64,000 nt of DNA, from the NCBI RefSeq assembly GCF_029233945.1, contig NZ_JARGOQ010000010.1:5943-69942 (forward strand). The letters are read 5' to 3'. Shown here piece by piece: positions 26,572 through 35,182 of the stretch (the stretch's first letter is position 1; every line of letters starts with the position of its first letter). Source of the stretch: Sneathiella sp. (lineage in GTDB: Bacteria; Pseudomonadota; Alphaproteobacteria; Sneathiellales; Sneathiellaceae). The notes below the pieces were generated by a model that had not been told where the DNA came from, searched no databases, and saw nothing but the letters and a program-made list of their open reading frames with translations. The position numbers were made by a program, and so were the translations under genes.

Positions 26572-27551
26572 TAACTTGCCTTTTTGAGTGTTTCTTGCGC
26601 TGCGGTAACCATCATTTCCGACGTAACACGCAGCATGTCTTCGAGATTCGGCGCATAGGAGACCAGCGAACGGGGCGCACCGAGGCGGCGAACCGGGCCT
26701 TTAAGTGTATGGCCAGCCTTTTCAGCAACGGTGGCAACGATTTCCGCCCCAAACCCTCCGACAGCAACCGACTCATGAGCGACGACCAGATGGCCGGTTT
26801 TGGCGACACTTTTCAGTACAGCCTCTTTATCCCATGGCCACAGGCTGCGAAGGTCAATGATTTCGGCGCTGACACCCTGATTGGAGAGAGCCTCAGCGGC
26901 TTCCATCGCAAGATTCGCGGTATTTGACCAACTGACAATGGTGACATCCGAACCTTCACGCCGTATTTCAGCTTTTCCAAACTCATATTTTTTCGAGAAA
27001 TCAACGTCGCCTTCAAGGTCCCAAATACCCTTATGCTCCAGATAGACCACAGGATCATCGCAGGCGATGGCCGCCATTAACATGGAATAATTATCCTGAG
27101 GCGTTCCGGGGCATACGACGACAAGACCAGGGATATGCGCATACCAGCTCTCAAGGGATTGGGAATGCTGCGCTGCGGATGAACGCCAAAGGCCCATCGG
27201 TTTTCGAATGACCATCGGCGCACGCGACTGGCCGCCGAACATGAACCGGGCCTTTGCGATCTGGTTGACCAGTTCGTCTGTCGCACATAACGCAAAATCT
27301 GAGAACCGCATTTCGACGATTGGGCGTGTGCCGATCATCGCGGCGCCAAAAGCGGCACCCATAATTGCGGCTTCGGAAATGGGCGCATCGGAAATCCGTG
27401 CCTCGCCAAATTCCTCACGTAATCCCTTATACTGGCCGAATACACCCCCGCGACCCAAATCTTCGCCCACGCACCAGACAGTCGAGTCCTCTCGCATGGA
27501 GTGCTGGATGGCAGCAAGGCTCGCGTCTCTATAACTTAATGTCGGCATCAA
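26571..27551 (-). CDS. 2-oxoacid dehydrogenase E1 beta subunit (AcoB/PdhB-like)
   Basis: This 326-residue protein matches the E1 beta (transketolase Pyr plus C-terminal) architecture. Visible marks are VGEDLGRGGVFGQYKGL near the N-terminus and DLRSLWPWD in the C-terminal domain. It forms a heterotetramer with the alpha subunit encoded upstream (4-base overlap). No E2 or E3 gene is next to it, so it either borrows the cell's E2/E3 or catalyses a non-oxidative ThDP reaction. Confidence 0.84.
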   Translation of the reverse strand: MMPTLSYRDASLAAIQHSMREDSTVWCVGEDLGRGGVFGQYKGLREEFGEARISDAPISEAAIMGAAFGAAMIGTRPIVEMRFSDFALCATDELVNQIAKARFMFGGQSRAPMVIRKPMGLWRSSAAQHSQSLESWYAHIPGLVVVCPGTPQDNYSMLMAAIACDDPVVYLEHKGIWDLEGDVDFSKKYEFGKAEIRREGSDVTIVSWSNTANLAMEAAEALSNQGVSAEIIDLRSLWPWDKEAVLKSVAKTGHLVVAHESVAVGGFGAEIVATVAEKAGHTLKGPVRRLGAPRSLVSYAPNLEDMLRVTSEMMVTAAQETLKKAS

Positions 27552-28546
27552 TAAGCCTCCACTGCGGGACTACCGATATCCTGCACATCGTTAAATGCTG
27601 TCGCATCTGCCGGGAATGGCGTATTGGCGGCTTCTTTGAGTATATCTATCATTTCTTTCTGAGCACTCTGATGTAGAGACTGTGTGTCGGCTTCCGACAT
27701 GCCAGCGGTCTGCAAAATTGCGCGCTGGCGTTTTATCGGATCGCTCCTTTTCTCTTCTTCGGTCGCCTCGTTTGCCGGGCGATAGGTTGCCGGATCAAAT
27801 GACGTATGGCCAGTACGGCGATAGGTTTTCGCATGAAGAAATTCCGGCGGTCCGCCCGCGCGCAAGCGTGCGGCAATATCTGCGGCCGTATCGGCGATCG
27901 CCTCCACATCATTTCCATCAACCGTTGTCGATCGCATCCCCAAAGACACAGCCCGCGTAGCGGCGCCATCGCCCGCCGTCATCGACGCCGTCCTTGTCGT
28001 TGCGGAATACTGATTATCCTCACAAACAAAAAGTATCGGAAGCTTGAAGACAACCGCCCAGTTCATCCCCTCCAGAAAGGGTCCCCTGTTAATGGCGCCA
28101 TCACCAAATATGTCGACCACAATTCTATTGTCACCCAGCAACTTGATCGCATGGGCCGCACCGGCCGCAATCGTGATATTCGCACCAACGACACCATTGG
28201 CGCCCAGCATCCCAACATCAAAATCCGCAATATGCATGGATCCGCCCTTGCCACCGCAACAACCGCCCTCCCGGCCGAGCAATTCGCGCATCATTGCGAG
28301 GGAGCTCGCACCCTTGGCCAGTGTATGTCCGTGACCACGATGCGTTGACAGAAGAATATCCTCTTTTTTCAGGTTATGCATGATGCCGGCGGCGACGGCC
28401 TCCTGACCAATGGAAGGATGAATCGCGCCAAGCACCAGCTGATCGCGCTCCGCTGCCAGACAGGCCTGCTCCTCAAACGCGCGAATACGCTCCATCATCT
28501 CGAGCAACGATCGCCCACGCTCAAAATTGTGACCGGCGGAAGTCAT
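27548..28546 (-). CDS. 2-oxoacid dehydrogenase E1 alpha subunit (AcoA/PdhA-like)
   Basis: This 332-residue ThDP-binding alpha subunit has HRGHGHTLAKG (about residue 70), GGKGGSMHI and the ThDP motif GDGAINRGPFLEGMN (about 149-163). It resembles acetoin dehydrogenase AcoA and pyruvate dehydrogenase PdhA. It overlaps the IclR gene upstream and the E1 beta gene downstream by 4 bases each, so all are co-translated. The third residue of the usual N-N pair reads N-R here (GAINR), slightly off the common GAANQ. Confidence 0.84.
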   Translation of the reverse strand: MTSAGHNFERGRSLLEMMERIRAFEEQACLAAERDQLVLGAIHPSIGQEAVAAGIMHNLKKEDILLSTHRGHGHTLAKGASSLAMMRELLGREGGCCGGKGGSMHIADFDVGMLGANGVVGANITIAAGAAHAIKLLGDNRIVVDIFGDGAINRGPFLEGMNWAVVFKLPILFVCEDNQYSATTRTASMTAGDGAATRAVSLGMRSTTVDGNDVEAIADTAADIAARLRAGGPPEFLHAKTYRRTGHTSFDPATYRPANEATEEEKRSDPIKRQRAILQTAGMSEADTQSLHQSAQKEMIDILKEAANTPFPADATAFNDVQDIGSPAVEAY

Positions 28547-29325
28547 TTATTTTGTTCCCTTTCCAATGCATTAAACCGACCGGCGAGCCGACGGGCCTCT
28601 CGTTTCAATCCCGGCAGAAGAAGATCGTCGATACGCGACTGTTTCATTCTGTCGTTGATGGCACCGATGGCGAGAGCCGCGACCAACCGGCCACTGGCTG
28701 TTACGACAGGCACGGCGATCGCGCTCATGCCACTGACAACCCCTCCCTGATTGCGAGCATAGCCATGCGCCTTAAAAAACTTATACTCAGTTTCCAGACC
28801 CTCATTGGTGACGCCATAGTCAGTCAGCCAGTTCTTGTTGACCCGGCAGACGGCTGCCCTTTGATCTTCAGACAGCGAACAATAAAGAGCGAGGGAACCT
28901 GCACCGACCCCCAAGGGTCGGCGATCTCCTTTATCAAGCGTAAGGGTGCGAATCGGAAATGCCCCGACCTTTCGGCTGACACAGATTGAGGCCGCGCCCT
29001 CCGGGACAGACAGGAAAACCGTATCCTCCGACATTTCCGCCAAGCGTGTCATACCACGTTCGGCAAAGGCGCCGACGTTGACTCGCTCCGCATTTCGGGA
29101 AAGCTCAGCGAGTTTAGATCCCAGCCGATAAACCCTGGTCGCAGGATCCTGGAAAACATAATCGACCTCGCGCAAAGACGCCAATACACGAAACGTGGTC
29201 GTTTTCGTGAATTTCGATTGCGCCACAATTTCCGTAAGATCCGCACCCTCAGACGCAAGTGACAGCACATCCAGCACGCGCGCTGCACGGGCTATCGAAC
29301 CTTTTGGTGCCGACAAGTTTGTCAT
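28543..29325 (-). CDS. IclR-family transcriptional regulator of the ThDP-TRAP operon
   Basis: This 260-residue protein has an N-terminal winged helix (about 10-70, with EIVAQSKFTKTTTFRVLASL) and an IclR effector domain (about 85-250). GGGAGAG precedes the ATG. It is the first gene of the operon it probably controls, and a perfect 7-bp inverted repeat lies 14 bases upstream of its start. IclR proteins sense small organic acids, in line with the transporter. Confidence 0.86.
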   Translation of the reverse strand: MTNLSAPKGSIARAARVLDVLSLASEGADLTEIVAQSKFTKTTTFRVLASLREVDYVFQDPATRVYRLGSKLAELSRNAERVNVGAFAERGMTRLAEMSEDTVFLSVPEGAASICVSRKVGAFPIRTLTLDKGDRRPLGVGAGSLALYCSLSEDQRAAVCRVNKNWLTDYGVTNEGLETEYKFFKAHGYARNQGGVVSGMSAIAVPVVTASGRLVAALAIGAINDRMKQSRIDDLLLPGLKREARRLAGRFNALEREQNK

Positions 29326-29338
29326 GCTCTCTCCCGCT

Positions 29339-29357
29339 AATTCCGTTTATCGGAATT
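29339..29357. promoter_or_regulatory. Putative IclR operator in the divergent promoter region
   Basis: AATTCCG (29339-29345) and CGGAATT (29351-29357) form a perfect inverted repeat with a 5-base spacer, the size and form of many IclR operators. It lies in the 91-base gap between the iclR-type gene (-) and the duplicated-domain gene (+), so one site could control both. Binding is inferred. Confidence 0.5.
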
Positions 29358-29416
29358 TTTTGTTGCGCAATTTGAAACTTATTGAAGGGAAGAGTCAAGA
29401 TATGTAAGGTCAAAAA

Positions 29417-30211
29417 ATGTCAGAAAATCCAATTTTACTCGATTCTATAACGGATGCAGATGAAGGGCACCGGGGCCAGATTGTGGTTTCCGGATCGCAT
29501 GGTGGCATCTATCCGGCTGCCATTGCATCCCAAGCAGGTATTCGCGCTGTCCTGTTCAATGACGCGGGCATCGGCCTCGATCAGGCTGGTGTCGCCGGGG
29601 TGCTTGCGCTTGCCGGAAGCGGCATGGCTGCTGCCGCGATCGACTGCCGAAGCTGCCTGATAGGATCGGCGGAAGATGCCTTTAGGCGGGGAATCCTTAC
29701 TACCGTAAATTCCATCGCAGCCCAATGTGGCCTGACGGCTGGCATGCCGGTAGACAAGGCAGTACGTGCACTTGAAAATGCACCGCAACCGCAAGGCCTT
29801 CTACCCGAAGTGAACGAATCCAGAAATGAACTGCGACTGAAAGAAAACGGACTGGAGGTATTGATGGTGGATTCTGCCTCTCTTGTGACCCCGGAAGATA
29901 AAAGCAAGATCATAGTTACCGGGTCGCACGGTTACCTTATTGGTGGAAATCCAGCCCGGGCGCTTAAAGCCGCCGCACGCATCGCTGTTTTTAACGACGC
30001 CGGGGTGCTCTCCAATAAAGTCGGTATTTCTCGGTTGCCTGCCCTTGATGATCAAGGAGTGGCTGCCGTGACAGTCTCCCATGAAACGGCACGAATCGGC
30101 GATGCCCGATCCACTCTGGAAACCGGGGTAATATCGAAAGTCAACAGGCACGCGCAGAGTGCCAACGCGGAAACAGGCATGAAATTGAAGGTCTGGCTAA
30201 CAGCTTTATAG
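29417..30211 (+). CDS. Unrecognised protein made of two copies of a GSHG/FNDAG domain
   Basis: I do not recognise this 264-residue protein. It has no signal peptide or membrane segment and is probably cytoplasmic. It is an internal duplication: IVVSGSHGG ... AVLFNDAG (residues 22-51) is echoed by IIVTGSHGY ... IAVFNDAG (165-196), and each copy continues with a hydrophobic LAL/PAL turn, an A-x-IG-x-A segment and a (T/K)VN motif, ending TAGM or ETGM. The conserved Ser, His, Asn and Asp could form a catalytic or phosphate-binding site. It is transcribed away from the IclR-ThDP-TRAP operon and probably belongs to the same pathway. Confidence 0.75.
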   Translation: MSENPILLDSITDADEGHRGQIVVSGSHGGIYPAAIASQAGIRAVLFNDAGIGLDQAGVAGVLALAGSGMAAAAIDCRSCLIGSAEDAFRRGILTTVNSIAAQCGLTAGMPVDKAVRALENAPQPQGLLPEVNESRNELRLKENGLEVLMVDSASLVTPEDKSKIIVTGSHGYLIGGNPARALKAAARIAVFNDAGVLSNKVGISRLPALDDQGVAAVTVSHETARIGDARSTLETGVISKVNRHAQSANAETGMKLKVWLTAL

Positions 30212-30233
30212 CATCATTCTCATAGAGGGTTAT

Positions 30234-30262
30234 CTCGCACCAATTTGCTCGAATTGTGCGAG
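30234..30262. repeat. Stem-loop between the duplicated-domain gene and the MFS gene
   Basis: CTCGCAC (30234-30240) pairs with GTGCGAG (30256-30262), and the inner bases CAATT/AATT extend the stem past one bulged C. No T run follows. It could be a terminator-like hairpin or an operator for the MFS gene. Confidence 0.45.
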
Positions 30263-30385
30263 CGGTTCTGATTGAATGGAATGATCAGAGCTGAATTCAT
30301 TCAGGCGCGTGTCGGTAAACTCATTTGCAAAAAACCGCGTCCGCATATTATGATGGCGCAAAATAATAATAACGGTAAATTCCCG

Positions 30386-31612
30386 ATGTCCAATTTAAGG
30401 GCCTTACGGCCAGTTCTACCGATCCTGATCGCCGCCGCTGTGATGTTGAGCCTGAGTTTCGGCCTTCGGCAAAGCCTGGGTCTTTTTATGCCATCGCTTA
30501 CGCAGGATATTGCCGTTACGATTACGGACTTCACCTTCGCGATTGCCATACAGAACCTTGTCTGGGGCCTCTGTCAACCATTTGCCGGTATGTTCGCTGA
30601 TCGATGGGGATATCGCCCCGTTATGGTCGGCGGCGCAGTATTTTACGCCATAGGGATGATTTGCCTTGTCAACGCGAGTGGAACGATGACGGTAATCCTC
30701 GGGGCGGGTATTTGCGTCGGCATTGCCATGGCTTGCGCGTCCTTCGCGATGACGATGTCTCTCACCTCGCGGCTGGTTCCCGCGTCAGTGCGCAGCACCG
30801 CCCTCGGCATTATGTCCGCCGCCGGATCAGTAGGTGCGATGTTCACGGCCCCACTCGGGCAATTGCTTGAATCGCTTTATGATTGGCATGTTGGCTTAAT
30901 TGGTTTTACCGTCGTCGCCCTCGTTATCATTCCTGCGGCCTGGATTGCCGGACGCGTCGACAAGGAAGCACCGCTGGAGCTTTCCGAGAACAACTCGGAT
31001 CGACTGCCCGCAGGAGCCGCCGTCGCCGTTGCGTTCCGGCACGCACCGTTTCTGGTAATGGCGATTGCTTATTTTGTATGTGGCATGCAACTCGTCTTCC
31101 TGACAACGCACTTGCCTTCCTACCTCGTTATATGCGGAATGGATCCAATGCTGGGCGCATCCGCACTTGGCATCATTGGCGGTTTCAATGTCGTGGGCAG
31201 CCTCTTTTTCGGCTGGGCTGGCGGACGCTGGTCGAAGCAGGTTTTGCTTGGGATAATCTATGTCTCACGATCATTTGTCCTTGCCATATACTTCATTCTC
31301 CCCCCCACCCCGACAACGACGATACTGTTCGCGGCCGTTATGGGGTTCCTCTGGCTTGGTGTCTCACCGCTTGTCGCCGGATCCGTTGTTGAGATGTTCG
31401 GTCTGCGCTGGCAAGCAATGATCCAGGGGCTCGCTTTTTTTAGCCACCAGATTGGCAGTTTTTTTGGCGCCTTCGGTGGCGGCTGGCTGTTTGACCTGCT
31501 CGGCTCCTATGATCTGGCGCTACAAATTGGCGTTGGACTGGGGATTTCAGCCGGTCTGGCGCAAATTATGTTTGCCCTATACAGACCGCCCGAGAAACCC
31601 CTGCCCGCGTAA
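30386..31612 (+). CDS. Major facilitator superfamily transporter
   Basis: This protein has twelve predicted helices and the MFS loop motif MFADRWGYRPVMVGG (between helices 2 and 3), resembling the oxalate/formate and monocarboxylate-like group. The start is uncertain: ATG 30386 (408 residues) gives a normal N-terminus just before helix 1, but no clear Shine-Dalgarno precedes it or the earlier ATGs at 30350 and 30272. Its location next to the IclR-controlled cluster suggests carriage of a related organic acid. Specificity is unknown. Confidence 0.8.
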   Translation: MSNLRALRPVLPILIAAAVMLSLSFGLRQSLGLFMPSLTQDIAVTITDFTFAIAIQNLVWGLCQPFAGMFADRWGYRPVMVGGAVFYAIGMICLVNASGTMTVILGAGICVGIAMACASFAMTMSLTSRLVPASVRSTALGIMSAAGSVGAMFTAPLGQLLESLYDWHVGLIGFTVVALVIIPAAWIAGRVDKEAPLELSENNSDRLPAGAAVAVAFRHAPFLVMAIAYFVCGMQLVFLTTHLPSYLVICGMDPMLGASALGIIGGFNVVGSLFFGWAGGRWSKQVLLGIIYVSRSFVLAIYFILPPTPTTTILFAAVMGFLWLGVSPLVAGSVVEMFGLRWQAMIQGLAFFSHQIGSFFGAFGGGWLFDLLGSYDLALQIGVGLGISAGLAQIMFALYRPPEKPLPA

Positions 31613-31640
31613 GCATTTGTAAGAAATGCAATGCGCTCAT

Positions 31641-32465
31641 CTATTGCCCTGAAAACTTCGCGGGACGCTTTTCCAGGAAATGGGCGACGCCTTCTTTAAA
31701 GTCCTCGCTCGCAAAACTCTTGATCATTTCCTCATTGCCGGTTGCGACGGCATCGCTCAGGCTTTGGAACTGGGCTTCATACACTTGGCGTTTCATAACC
31801 GCCATGGAGCGTGGCGAGACGTTTTGCGCAAGATCCGCTGCATAGGCTTTGACAGCTGGCATCAGAGCGTCGGCATCATGAACCTGGTTCACAAGACCGA
31901 GTTGCAGGGCTTCCTCCGCCGTCACCTTACGGGAGGACAGCAGGAGATCCAGCGCCGCCGAGTGGCCAATCAAGCGCGGCAGCATCCAGGAGATACCATG
32001 CTCAGCGATCAGGCCGCGTTTCGCGAATGCCGTCATGAAGATAGCGTCCCGGCTGGCGAAGCGCATATCGCAATATAGGGACACAACCATCCCCAATCCG
32101 GCAGCGGGGCCATTAATAGCGCCAATGATGGGTTTGCTGATGGATGGAAAATAGGAATATTGCGTCTGGAAGTCCGACCGGACTGCAACATTATATGCCT
32201 TTGTACCATATACCGCGCCGGCCTCTCGCTTTTCCGATCCATCCTCAATTCCGCTCAAGAGATCCATATCGGCCCCGGCGCAGAACCCACGACCTTCCCC
32301 GGTGAGGATAATAACCCGAACCGCATCATCTTTTTCCGCAGATTCCATCGCGTCACGCACTTCGCGTTCCATCGTCCGGGTCCAGGCGTTCAGCTTATCC
32401 GGCCGGTTCAGGGTTACTATTGCGACACCGTTTTCTGTTTCGAATTTTATATGCTCATAGGCCAT
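31641..32465 (-). CDS. Enoyl-CoA hydratase/isomerase family protein
   Basis: This 274-residue crotonase-fold protein has the oxyanion-hole segments GRGFCAGADMDLL (about 58-70) and GPAAGLGM (about 119-126). The glutamate positions of true hydratases fall around RGLIAEHGISWMLPRLIG, which keeps one acidic residue. It may be a hydratase, isomerase or other crotonase. It converges on the MFS gene with a 28-base gap and has no partner gene of beta-oxidation beside it. Confidence 0.83.
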   Translation of the reverse strand: MAYEHIKFETENGVAIVTLNRPDKLNAWTRTMEREVRDAMESAEKDDAVRVIILTGEGRGFCAGADMDLLSGIEDGSEKREAGAVYGTKAYNVAVRSDFQTQYSYFPSISKPIIGAINGPAAGLGMVVSLYCDMRFASRDAIFMTAFAKRGLIAEHGISWMLPRLIGHSAALDLLLSSRKVTAEEALQLGLVNQVHDADALMPAVKAYAADLAQNVSPRSMAVMKRQVYEAQFQSLSDAVATGNEEMIKSFASEDFKEGVAHFLEKRPAKFSGQ

Positions 32466-32978
32466 TACATTTCCCTTTTTATTGCTTTTGACGGGGAATA
32501 AAGTTTAACCCAAATCAGAAGAGGCGTCTCGCTGTCTTTTTTGAGGCCCCAATCTCGACCTTAATCCACGGACTACAGACCCATGTAGCTATTGATGAAT
32601 TCTTGCGGCAAGAGCAATTACTTTCATTTGAAGATGCGCCGCCCTAAAGCATCCATAAGAAAAAACCTTGCCCTGCATTGATTGCGACAGCTAACGGTAC
32701 TTATGATAGGACGAGGTTCAAGATTTCAGCCTTTTTATGCATCCCGTGGCCAACCTATATTTGACCTTCAAAAATTTCGTATTTCGGATCATTTCAACAA
32801 GCCTAATAAGATTGCTCCCCATTTACATCATTTTAATCTATTATGTGATCGGGGGACGATTGTATCGACGCATATATTTTCTAGTTTCGATTTTTTGCCC
32901 TCCCGATATTTTGTAGCAATAACATACTCTTAGCAAGTGTGTGCAAATAACGGTATTTTTAGAGGAGGGGAAGTAAAA
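32466..32978. other. 513-base region without a confident gene
   Basis: This stretch is AT-richer than its surroundings and holds the promoters of the enoyl-CoA hydratase (-) and the usp/symporter pair (+). An open frame from 32492 to 32641 has protein-like composition and ends LSFEDAPP but has no start codon, so it may be a gene relic. A weak 83-codon frame at 32682-32933 looks non-coding. I found no riboswitch fold, including no glycine aptamer motifs, ahead of the symporter genes. Confidence 0.5.
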
Positions 32979-33416
32979 ATGACAACTACACTGGTAATTG
33001 GTCTTGATGGCCATGAGTCGGGGGAACGTGTTCTTGACTATGGCAAGCGAATGGCAGGTCTGATCAAGGACAGCGAACTTCTGGTCGTCTATGTCGTTGA
33101 ATGGTCACCCTATTCATTTCAGACGCCTGAGGAAAATGCGCAGCGCCACAAGCGAAGAGATGAAGAAATCTCCCTCGCGACCGAACGGGTGATCGATCCA
33201 GCATTGGCGAAGCTGAAAGAGGCCGGCGTCAACGCCCGGGGCGTCGTTCGCCATGGCCATGTCGCAGACATTCTGAACGCTGTCGCCAAGGAAGAAGGCG
33301 CGGAGCAAATCATCGTCGGGCGTGCCTCAAATCAGGGGCTGGTTGATCGACTGTTTGGGAGCTCAACGTCTACTCTGGTGATGAGCGCACATGTACCTGT
33401 AACTGTGATTGGCTGA
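32979..33416 (+). CDS. Universal stress protein (UspA family), symporter-associated
   Basis: This 145-residue UspA-fold protein begins TTLVIGLDGHESG and carries the ATP-binding pattern VGRASNQGLVDRLFGSST near the C-terminus. AGGAGGGG sets the start at ATG 32979. It lies 13 bases before an alanine/glycine symporter gene, echoing the usp of the ectoine TRAP operon. A modulating role on the symporter is inferred from this pairing. Confidence 0.84.
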   Translation: MTTTLVIGLDGHESGERVLDYGKRMAGLIKDSELLVVYVVEWSPYSFQTPEENAQRHKRRDEEISLATERVIDPALAKLKEAGVNARGVVRHGHVADILNAVAKEEGAEQIIVGRASNQGLVDRLFGSSTSTLVMSAHVPVTVIG

Positions 33417-33429
33417 AGGGGGAGTTGTC

Positions 33430-34977
33430 ATGAGAAAAATATTTATCGCACTGCTAGTTCAGATTGCAGCAATCGCCGCCGTCGGGCCCGCGCTCGCCCA
33501 GGAGGCAATGTCGCTGGACGCTCAGGTAAATCAGACGTTCGCCGCCGTCACAGGCCCGTTTGTCAGTTTTATCTTCGCACCCATCCCGGGAACCAGCTTT
33601 CCCTGGATCGTGATGTGGCTTGTCATTGCCGCCTCTATCTTCACAATCTATTTCGGTTTCGTCCAGTTCCGCTTCTTCGGGCATGCAATCAGCCTGGTGA
33701 AGGGCGATTATTCAGACCCTAATGACGCAGGTGAAGTCAGCCATTTCCAGGCCCTTGCAACAGCCCTCTCGGGCACTGTCGGACTTGGCAATATTGCTGG
33801 TGTGGCCGTCGCTGTTGGCATTGGCGGCCCGGGCGCTACCTTCTGGATGATCCTTGCCGGGCTTCTTGGCATGGCGTCAAAATTCACGGAATGTACGCTC
33901 GGCGTTAAGTACCGGAATGAATATGAAGATGGCACGGTCTCAGGTGGACCGATGTACTACATATCGAAAGGTTTCAAGCAGCTCGGCATTCCGGGCGGCA
34001 AGCCTCTCGCTATTCTCTTCTCCATTTTCTGTATTCTCGGCGCCCTCGGCGGCGGTAATATGTTCCAGGCGAACCAGGCCCACGCCCAGATTTCCGGCAT
34101 TGTTGGGGAGTATCCCGGATGGATTACCGGTGTCGTCTTCGCCGTCGTCGTGTTTGCCGTGATTGTCGGCGGCATGAAGTCAATTGCGCGGGTAACTGAA
34201 AAGGTCGTCCCCTTTATGGGCATCATGTATGTAGCCGCCGCGATTATTATTCTCGCGGTCAATTACGACCAGATCGGTTGGGCTTTTGGTCAGATTTTTG
34301 AAGGTGCCTTTACGGGTCTCGGCGTCGCTGGTGGGTTTGTCGGTGCATTGATCCAGGGATTCAAACGGGCGGCCTTCTCCAACGAAGCCGGTGTCGGCTC
34401 CGCCGCCATCGCCCATTCAGCCGTAAGGACGAAAGAACCGATCACGGAGGGAGTTGTCTCCCTGCTGGAACCTTTCATTGACACGGTGGTTATCTGTACG
34501 ATGACGGCGCTGGTCATCATCATCACAGGCCAGCTTATTGTTGATCCGGCAACCGGCGACTACATGATGAATGGCTCGATGATTGCCACGGTCGGCGGAA
34601 CATCCGGCGTTGCATTGACCTCCGCGGCCTTTGGATCCGCTGTCAGCTGGTTCCCGTATGTTCTGGCGATCGCCGTGATCCTGTTTGCTTTCTCGACAAT
34701 GATTTCCTGGTCCTATTACGGACTGAAAGCCTGGACCTATCTGTTCGGTGAGGGGAAAACAACGGAGCTGATCTTCAAGCTGATCTTCTGCGCCTTCGTG
34801 ATCATTGGCGCCGCAGCAAGCCTCGGGCCGGTCATTGACTTCTCGGATGCCGCGATTTTCGCGATGGCCGTTGTCAATATTTTCGCGCTTTACTTCCTGA
34901 TGAAGTTAGTGAAACAGGAATTCTATTCCTATCGCGAGCGCCTTGCTTCGGGTGAAATCAAGAAGTTCAAAGGCTAA
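33430..34977 (+). CDS. Sodium:alanine/glycine symporter (AGCS family)
   Basis: This 515-residue membrane protein has about 10-11 helices after a signal-like N-terminus. The AGCS signature is seen in SGTVGLGNIAGVAVA (about residues 108-122), with GMASKFTECTLGVKYR and KRAAFSNEAGVGSAAIA following. It takes up small neutral amino acids with sodium. AAGGGGGAG precedes the ATG at 33430. It is co-transcribed with the usp gene and ended by a terminator at 34984. Confidence 0.88.
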   Translation: MRKIFIALLVQIAAIAAVGPALAQEAMSLDAQVNQTFAAVTGPFVSFIFAPIPGTSFPWIVMWLVIAASIFTIYFGFVQFRFFGHAISLVKGDYSDPNDAGEVSHFQALATALSGTVGLGNIAGVAVAVGIGGPGATFWMILAGLLGMASKFTECTLGVKYRNEYEDGTVSGGPMYYISKGFKQLGIPGGKPLAILFSIFCILGALGGGNMFQANQAHAQISGIVGEYPGWITGVVFAVVVFAVIVGGMKSIARVTEKVVPFMGIMYVAAAIIILAVNYDQIGWAFGQIFEGAFTGLGVAGGFVGALIQGFKRAAFSNEAGVGSAAIAHSAVRTKEPITEGVVSLLEPFIDTVVICTMTALVIIITGQLIVDPATGDYMMNGSMIATVGGTSGVALTSAAFGSAVSWFPYVLAIAVILFAFSTMISWSYYGLKAWTYLFGEGKTTELIFKLIFCAFVIIGAAASLGPVIDFSDAAIFAMAVVNIFALYFLMKLVKQEFYSYRERLASGEIKKFKG

Positions 34978-34983
34978 CAACAG

Positions 34984-35014
34984 AGGGAGACGCCCTTCAA
35001 GAGCGTCTCCCTTT
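34984..35014 (+). terminator. Rho-independent terminator of the usp-symporter operon
   Basis: AGGGAGACGC (34984-34993) pairs perfectly with GCGTCTCCCT (35003-35012) around a 9-base loop and is followed by a short T run. It ends the + strand operon 7 bases after the symporter stop. Confidence 0.8.
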
Positions 35015-35182
35015 ACATTTCCAATCGCGTTTTCTTTTTTATGAAATTTTGGTGTTGCACGCCGCGCCGTGGACCGAAGGTCTCGTCTGCCCAGACGAAA
35101 TATGCTACGGTTTTGCTTCAAGGACCGTAAAGACGCGTAAAAATCACTTTTTTATAAATAAACAAGGGCGGATTTAGCGATC

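Noticed and set aside
32682-32933. 83-codon frame upstream of the second usp
   Set aside because: It has no ribosome site, unlikely composition and overlaps the probable promoter.
32466-32978. Glycine riboswitch ahead of the alanine/glycine symporter
   Set aside because: No conserved glycine-aptamer elements were seen and the DNA is AT-rich without long paired regions.
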